NCBI GenBank assembly: GCA_946811695.1
Contig: OX328125.1
Location: forward strand, 43,655,086 to 43,719,085
Source of the DNA: Gonocerus acuteangulatus
Lineage: Eukaryota; Arthropoda; Insecta; Hemiptera; Coreidae
DNA length: 64,000 bases
Direction: 5' to 3'
This document shows positions 57,524 to 64,000 of this stretch, one piece after another (position 1 is the first letter of the stretch; the number at the start of each line of letters is the position of its first letter). The position numbers and the translations under genes were made by a program. The notes below the pieces were generated by a model, which did not search any database, was not told the DNA's origin, and saw nothing but the letters and a program-made list of their open reading frames with translations.

Positions 57524-58389
57524 GTGCGTCCTTAGTCTAAACTATTTACTATCTCTTTAGTAATAACGATAGTTAGGCGTTGAGGTGATAAGAAATGAAG
57601 GAATGGTTGATTGTGCTAAAAGAAAACATCAGATTTTCAGAAAAATATATATTTTAAAGGTTTCCGGAATGCTCTTTTACAGCCTTCTTAACTTAAAAAA
57701 ACAAAAAAAAAAAAAAAACAGAATAACCTAAACGCCTAAATGACTTAAAATAATAATAAAAAATATGTTAGATCAACATATAAACATCCCTTACAAAGAC
57801 ATTTTTCTGTGTCTAATGTATGTAACCAAATATACTCAAAAGACAAGTGAACAGTAGCTTATTAACATTATGACATTAATTAAGAATATGGACAAATTTC
57901 CAAAACCACAAGCCATACTGACTAATTTACAGACAGACAGAAATAATGATACTTTTAAGTTATTAACGATTAAAATATCAGTATTTCTCCGTACTTATGT
58001 AATTTTACCTTGTTGTTTTGATAATTTGTTCATTATCTTAACTAACTTCTGTAAAAAACTATCGTTCACTTGCCTTTTTATAATGTTTTGTTACTAATTA
58101 GACACCCAAAAATGTTTTTATAAGCAATGATTATGTGTCGATCTAACACATTTTTTTTTGAATATTTTTAATCATGCTTTTTGGTAATTCTGTATATTTG
58201 TTTGTTTTTTTTTATTTAAAAAGGCTGTTAAAGAGCATTCCGGAAGCCTTTAAATTATATATTTGCTGAAAAACTGACGTTTTCTTTCAGCACAATCAAC
58301 CATTCCTTCATTTATTATCACCTGACCGCCTAATTATCGTTATTACTAAAGAGATGGTCGATAGTAAATAGTTTAGGCTAAGGACGCAC
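57524..58389. mobile_element. Fold-back element with about 185-bp inverted arms
   Basis: The left arm (57524-57711) starts GTGCGTCCTTAGTCTAAACT and the right arm (58200-58389) is its inverted copy ending GCCTAAGGACGCAC-like sequence. Shared blocks are CTCTTTAGTAATAACGATA, TGAAGGAATGGTTGATTGTG and TTCCGGAATGCTCTTT. The spacer is about 490 bp, AT-rich, with an unrecognised 75-codon frame at 57870-58097. Confidence 0.8.
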
Positions 58390-58397
58390 TTTTTTTA

Positions 58398-58507
58398 AGC
58401 TGAAGAAGGCTGCCAAAGAGCATGCCTATACGTTCAGAATATAAATTTTTCAGAAAACCTGACGTTTTCTCTTATCCGAATTTCAACCATTCTTTGATTT
58501 CTTATCT
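58398..58507 (+). repeat. Third, partial arm copy of the fold-back element
   Basis: GCTGAAGAAGGCTGCCAAAG, AGCATGCC, TCAGAAAACCTGACGTTTTC and TTTCAACCATTCTTTGATTT repeat the right arm in the same orientation, more diverged, directly after the element's end. Confidence 0.65.
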
Positions 58508-59362
58508 TTTTGATAGTAGCTGGCACAATATACTCATTATAGGCTGCTATCTCTAATAAAGAACAGACCAAACAATTAAACAACTCAACAAGACTATTGC
58601 TGTACTCTGAAGAGCTTCTTCCATTGAAATGAAAATTGACTCCACATAGTTTTTGTTATCTTGAGCTATCTGTGTATGACAGCATGAGAAGTATGGCTCT
58701 ATTGTTGAGCGGAGTTTTCTGGGATTCCCTGTAGTGACGCAACCAGTCAAGGTCGAGGTTGTACTTGCAGATTGTAGCAAATCATTCTTGTTTTTATTAT
58801 TTATTTATAGGGAAAACCAATTTCCAGGAATTTGAATAGTGCTTCATTTAAATTACTCAAAGGTGACAAGCATGACTGAGTCGTTGAATAATTTCCTTGA
58901 TAATTGTTATTTGTAATTGCTTCTATTTATTCATCAAGGTCGGAGTATGTTGTGAGTATTCTATCTATTAATAAAAAATACCTTCATAATTTTGCTACGT
59001 TAAATAATAACGATACTAACACAAAAATTCCATGCTGTTTTTATTTGCTGAGTGGAAGAATTGATTACAGCAGAAGAAAATTCAGTCGACTCATTCTAAT
59101 AGGCGTCTAAAATATTTTTATTTTACTCTTCTTTATTATGTTTCTTCATTATCAATCTTTCTCTTGTTTCTAATCCACGAATGTTCTTTGAGCCAGCTTG
59201 CTCAGGTGGTACATAATCCTCCTTCATTAGCTCAAAGAAAAATGTACTAAGCATGACCTATTAACTGAGAAAGCCGGCTGTAATACCCAAGAAAATGTTT
59301 TGTTTAGAAAACCGAACTGCTGGTCACACATATGGCCATTAGTAAGCGAAAAAGTATTTGAC
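58508..59362. other. Anonymous stretch
   Basis: A weak stem between TCTTTGAGC (59190) and GCTCAAAGA (59230). Nothing else recognised. Confidence 0.4.
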
Positions 59363-59766
59363 AATTGAGGCGTCGAAAATCAAAACAAGACACATCACTG
59401 AAACCAAATTGTTCAGGAAACAACAAAAACAGAACAAGTCAGAGGTTTAATTTTATACATGTCTATAATTTTCTTAAAAGTTGTAAGTATCACACACGGT
59501 CGTTTTTGAGGAATTTGAGAAGGTTATCTATTTTGAAGGAATTTTTATTTTTTAAGTGACTTACTTAGTTTTAAACTTCACTTATGTATGTCTTATTTTT
59601 AAACCACCTTACCACTTCAACATTAAAAAACAGCATGATCAATTGTGTTTTGAAAATCGTTTTCTTTACCAGTATGAAGAGGACAGTTTGAACTCCTAAA
59701 ATCAACTGTTATCTCAAAATCGTAAAAATAGTTATGTTTCTTGTTTTGATTCTAGACGCCTCAATT
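59363..59766. mobile_element. MITE-like element with 28-bp TIRs
   Basis: AATTGAGGCGTCGAAAATC then AAAACAAGA (59363-59390) is inverted at 59739-59766 with two or three mismatches. The 404-bp element has no recognised protein. The target duplication is not clear. Confidence 0.6.
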
Positions 59767-61460
59767 ACTCATTTTGTCGGCAACTCCGATCCAGCATAAC
59801 AAAATTTCTTTATTTACCCATCATATTTCCATCGAATAATAGTTTATTACGTTCGAGATTTATTAGTAATTATAAAACGGATCAGAACGGTATTACAAAT
59901 ATTATGACTTTTTATCCCAGGTCAATCATTGCATGTGACATTCACACTTTGCAGAAAATCATGAAGTAAAATTCGTCATATTTAGAATCGTAGCATTACA
60001 TTAACCTATTTATAAGTCAAAAATCGTTGATTTTACACATTTCTTAGTTATTTTGCATTTCGACTCACCAATAAATGTGCACTCCTTTACAATTTGTCTG
60101 TCCCTCGTAATTTCTGTAGTTTCTATTTGTATAAATGCAAAAAAAAAAAATAAAAAAAAATTAAAAAAACAAGGTTTTCAAAGTTTCCAAGCAGACAGCT
60201 CACAGAAAATAAGCTACTCTTGCTAAAATGCGTGAATAACATAAGTACGGACCTAAAAAAAATAAATAAAAAGTACTCAATTAAAAAAATAATGAAGAAA
60301 AAAAACACTGATACTTTGTTTTTGTTCAAGATTATTACTACCTGTTGTGTTTTATAAAAAACATGAATTCTATTATTAATACTATTGTCAGTTATCTTTC
60401 ACTTTAAAAAACAACTTTTAAATTATTTTTCCAACCACCCGCACACTTAGTCTATTTTATGTCCTGCGTCTTATCTAATTTGAGGTTATTTCATAAATAA
60501 TATCAATTTTTATCGTTTAGAAGTTTGTACCTTCAATGCTTCACTCATTCTGATAGCTAAATAGTTTTCCTGAGTTCAGTTTTGTAGTATTACGAATCCG
60601 TTTTTGTGAAAGTAAAGTAGATTTCGTGTCAAAGACCGGATACAACATGTTTAGCTTCGTGACCGAGATGTGACCGATAATACGGTTATATTTTTGGCAG
60701 TTGTCGCTATCTCTTAAAGTGGCTGTTTATTAAGAATTCGCTGAGTATCTCCAGATAGTAGGTTGGTGACAGGAAGGTACGTGTGCTTCCAGAGCCTAAC
60801 CACACCGAGAGATAACAGGCATTGTGTCTACCAAGATATGGACACACTAATCACCAGAAAGGACATTGACTCTTCGCCAAACAACCTCCTATTCAAAATA
60901 GGACGGCTTAATGAATCGCTAGAGGAATGTCTTCCTCTTTCGCTATACACTCTCAAAATAATATAAGTGGTTTGTGGTATCAATTTTTATGTATTATGAA
61001 AACTCTAGTACATTAATAATTACAAATATACTCAGAAGAAAGCCTTACTCAAAGTCGAGAGCCAAAATACAGAATACGCATTAGCCTTTTTAAAACAAAT
61101 CAGGCTATATGATACTTAAAAATCCTGAATAAAAATTTATATACTTATAAAATATATATAAATATAAATATATGAAAATTTAATACTGAATTTAATCCCA
61201 ATGATGACCAATAATTTTAATAGACTAATTAGAATAATTATAGGTGTACCTTCTTTTTCTATATAGTTCATTTAATTTTTATCATTGTAAATGCATAAAT
61301 TACCTAATGTTTAATTATAAAAATGAATCATAATCCCCTGTAAAACTATATCAAATTTAAAACTCTATCACTTTGTTTGTAAAATTATATTTACCGTCTA
61401 TCTACGCAAAATCATGTAAAATGATCTATCACCTATGTAACATTTTTTAAAAAAAATCAG
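59767..61460. other. Anonymous AT-rich stretch
   Basis: At 60575-60775 GAGTTCAGTTTTG (initiator-like) is followed about 190 bp later by GACAGGAAG|GTACGTGTG (donor-like), a weak non-coding-exon candidate. Otherwise nothing recognised. Confidence 0.3.
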
Positions 61461-61793
61461 TCCCCCAACAGGGCCAGGAGGGCCCTGAGGGGCAGATACT
61501 GTAGAGGTATCTGATTCATGACCATACGGCACACTAGGGAGATAGTGTAGTCAGTACTATGCCCCGGGCGCCTGATTTTCCCCTTTGCTGTTTCAACTGC
61601 TAGACTCATTAGCACCAAGATACACATTAATAAATTAATTAAAGGCTGGGTTGACCTAGGGACGGTCAGGGAGGCCGAATTCAACCCATGAACGAAGACA
61701 CTAGAAGCAGATCTTTAGTGCTTGCTCGGGATTTGAACTGAGGTACTACAGGATATGAGTCCAGTGCTCTACCACTGAGCTAACCTCGCCCCC
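61461..61793 (-). mobile_element. tRNA-derived SINE (GGGGGCGAGG family), best full copy
   Basis: The minus strand begins GGGGGCGAGGTTAGCTCAGT (GGTAGAGC follows; A box), then CAGTTCAAATCCCGAGC (B box), a body of about 240 bp and a 3' block that on the plus strand reads CAGATACTGTAGAGGTATC, a stem-loop. A hairpin-forming GGGCCAGGAGGGCCC lies at the very end. The length of about 333 bp makes this a long SINE. The head is close to a genuine tRNA, but the continuation and the relatives at 6105, 7076 and 18475 show it is not a tRNA gene. Confidence 0.8.
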
Positions 61794-63150
61794 AAGTAAC
61801 ATTTTACCAGATGTAAAGGTCTTTTGACCAAAGCTGCGAAGAGTTTCAATAATAATTAAAAAGCCCGTGAAGCAAGAGCTGTGTAAACTAAAAAATTACT
61901 TTGCAAATTGTACCACAGGCGCCATCTCTGGGTAATGTGTTTCTACTAACACAACCAAATACAATGATTATAAAAATAACCGAAAATAGTTTTTTTTTTT
62001 TTTTTTTTATTTTACTTTTGTTATAAACCGCTCATTTAATTATTACAAAATATAATTTTGTTACAAAGTAAACCCCGACAATGTTTCTTATTACTGGTGT
62101 ATGATACGAACCGAGTTTCGTTATAACGAAAAAAAAATATGGGACAGTATGAGAAAATTAATTATTTGGTCACGAAATAAAACCCAACTCGTAATAAAAC
62201 AATTTTTTTTCACATGTTTTGGGAGCTGGTAGGGGAAGGTATCACCATTGTTTAGCGAAATAAAACGGCAAACCTTCACTCTCTGTAAAATTTATATATC
62301 TATTTCAAATATTATTATTGTTCTGGACGCTTGTAATAAATTCTAAAAACAGTAAGGGTCATAATTTTCCTACTTAAAAATTTTGTTGGTTAACTAAATC
62401 GTACAAACGTTTGATATGAAAATGTTGAATACCGAGTATCGAGACGAAAAACCAAAACGATGGCCACTATTACGTTAACAGCCATCAAACATACATATAC
62501 ACCAACACAGGCACATACTCATACTTGATTCGTTTCTTACATATCTTAGCAAGCAACATTCGTAGGATTGGCTGAGTTAAACAGAATATTTCACAATCAG
62601 GAGCGGGTTTTTTTCCATTAATCTCACTTATATCGTGAGTTGCATCAAGGAATGCTACGGTAGTGATTTAAGATTGAATAAGCTGTTAGAACAGCGTGAA
62701 AATCGATTGAAACCGCTTAACATTAAAAGTGCGGAAGAATTTCTACTTGAATACGTTTTGTTCTTTTTTCTTTAATTTCCGAGTTTTAATTACAAAATCT
62801 AACTTAGTTCACAGGTGTTTAATGAGTTTAATGATTTTTTTAAGAGAACGAAGCGCTTTCTAGGTTTGACTTTAATTTTTCCTGTTGAAAACAAAGTGTA
62901 AAAATATTTCCTAAATTCATATTAGGTTTAAGAACGTAAAATCTCGGGACAATGACTATTTACTCTCTTTTCAAATTTTCCTTCTGATTCACGTTTGCTA
63001 ATAAAATAAATGTTTAAGCTTTGGTTTTTATTTTTATTCAACATGATTGTCCGAATAGAAATGTATAATAATATTATTGGTTTAATTTTCAGTTCTAGCT
63101 TTGGCATTTGGTGAACATTTTCTTGTAGGTTTATTTTCTTTATTTTTTTC
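61794..63150. other. Anonymous AT-rich stretch
   Basis: T run at about 61991-62009. No gene recognised. Confidence 0.5.
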
Positions 63151-63245
63151 TTCGTTTAACGGTGTATCAAAAATTGGGCTATTAATGCCGGTCTATCTAA
63201 AGGTTGTCACCCTTTTTTTTTTCTTTTTTTTTTTTTGTAGGTTAG
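63151..63245 (-). repeat. SINE 3' domain fragment
   Basis: The minus strand reads GGCATTAATAGCCCAATTTT, then GATACACCGTTAAACG, the shared SINE 3' domain, preceded by AGGGTGACAACC and TAGATAGACC like the interior of the second SINE type. Confidence 0.5.
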
Positions 63246-64000
63246 TACAATCCTGACAGCAAATAAGAAATTGTATAATAAAAATGACAATTATATAAAG
63301 GATTCTTTAGGAAGAATTATTTGCAAAAACGAAAAACTAGTTCTGGGGGAAAAAGAGAGAGAGAAAAAGAGGGATAAAATACGTGTATTTACAAATATTA
63401 TTGTTTATGTTATCCTTCATAACCTGCAAAACAGTTAAATTTAATGCTTAATAAATTTTTCATCGTTCAGAGAATTGATTTTGAACATATTAACCTTTTT
63501 ATTAATAAATATTGCTTTCAATTATCTAATATGGCTTATAACCGTAGATAACGAGTCAAGTATTAATAGATAACCAGCAAAGAACCTCTAAGCTAATCAG
63601 TAAGCTTATCAGCGAGTACGAGTAACTGTTATAAATCACTACTGCTACTTCGAAAGTAACTGGATCTGGTCTTCGCAAAAAGACCCAATGTAATTTGTCA
63701 CTAATCCTGCCAAAAAATTGATTGAAGGTTCGCGATTATCTCCTACTAGCGGAGAGCGTTCATTCTTTCATCGTCCTAGATTGAATGTCCTGTTGCTAGT
63801 AAAAATACCCTGGCTAATGCTGGAGGTGTGGGCCTCGGCTGTTGGTGAATCATCCCGATACCTGACACCTTGGCAAAGATCCAGTCTTGAAAACCTTCTA
63901 TCATCGTTAGGAAATCGGCATAGCTATCATTACACGGCTCTGGGATCAACAGCACTTATTTACGGTTGACGTGTCTTTACGGCGGATCTTCAAATATCAT
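63246..64000. other. Anonymous; less AT-rich at the window end
   Basis: From about 63640 composition becomes more balanced. The 83-codon plus frame at 63718-63969 (MIEGSRLSPTSGERSFFH..) resembles no family. It may be the edge of an exon, a repeat or a regulatory region that continues past the window. Confidence 0.3.

Noticed and set aside
61715..61793. Functional tRNA gene
   Set aside because: The head is tRNA-like with good A and B boxes, but it continues into a 330-bp SINE body shared with other copies and lacks a proper acceptor-stem end.

Overview
This window is AT-rich animal nuclear DNA, most likely from an arthropod. The evidence is decayed R1- and I/Jockey-like LINE tails, a DUF4817-type mariner/IS630 transposase relic, arthropod-type 5S rRNA sequence reused as a SINE, tRNA-derived SINEs with A tails, long (TA)n tracts and many inverted-repeat DNA transposons. 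The species cannot be named from the sequence. No complete host protein-coding gene is visible. Nearly every longer open frame is a transposon relic, a microsatellite translation or chance. The window reads as intergenic or long-intron sequence.

Layout. 1-5 kb: a TIR-bounded element (136-1158) carrying the C-terminal part of a multicopy arthropod protein, a small MITE, a (TA)n tract with a dispersed repeat, and a Penelope-like inverted repeat (4191-4715). 5-13 kb: a 5S-derived SINE, two tRNA-SINE families, a DUF4817 transposase relic, a fold-back element and two head-to-head LINE tails. 13-23 kb: a Penelope-like insertion with a perfect 13-bp target duplication (13028-13352), a second 5S-SINE, more SINEs, an R1-like LINE tail, and an inverted pair of one repeat whose second copy is split by a hAT MITE. 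23-36 kb: mostly anonymous AT-rich DNA with microsatellites, a frameshifted LINE RNase H/zinc-knuckle tail, a third Penelope-like inverted repeat and a 143-bp duplication. 37-44 kb: the most striking part. A 31-bp minisatellite and a 33-copy, apparently near-identical 107-bp satellite lie inside one dispersed element; a diverged relative without the array lies inverted at 53.6-54.4 kb. About 1.4 kb further on, ten copies of a 115-bp repeat lie inside a Harbinger-like MITE with TIRs and TAA target duplications. 44-64 kb: a GC-rich GAGA-flanked segment ending in a consensus splice donor (possible promoter and 5' UTR exon of a plus-strand gene lying beyond the window), a tRNA-SINE cluster, a second transposase relic and two large fold-back elements.

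Nothing here forms an operon or pathway. The connecting theme is mobile-element biology: autonomous relics (LINE, Penelope-like, mariner/IS630, hAT, Harbinger), their non-autonomous derivatives, and two cases in which such a derivative appears to have seeded a tandem satellite array.
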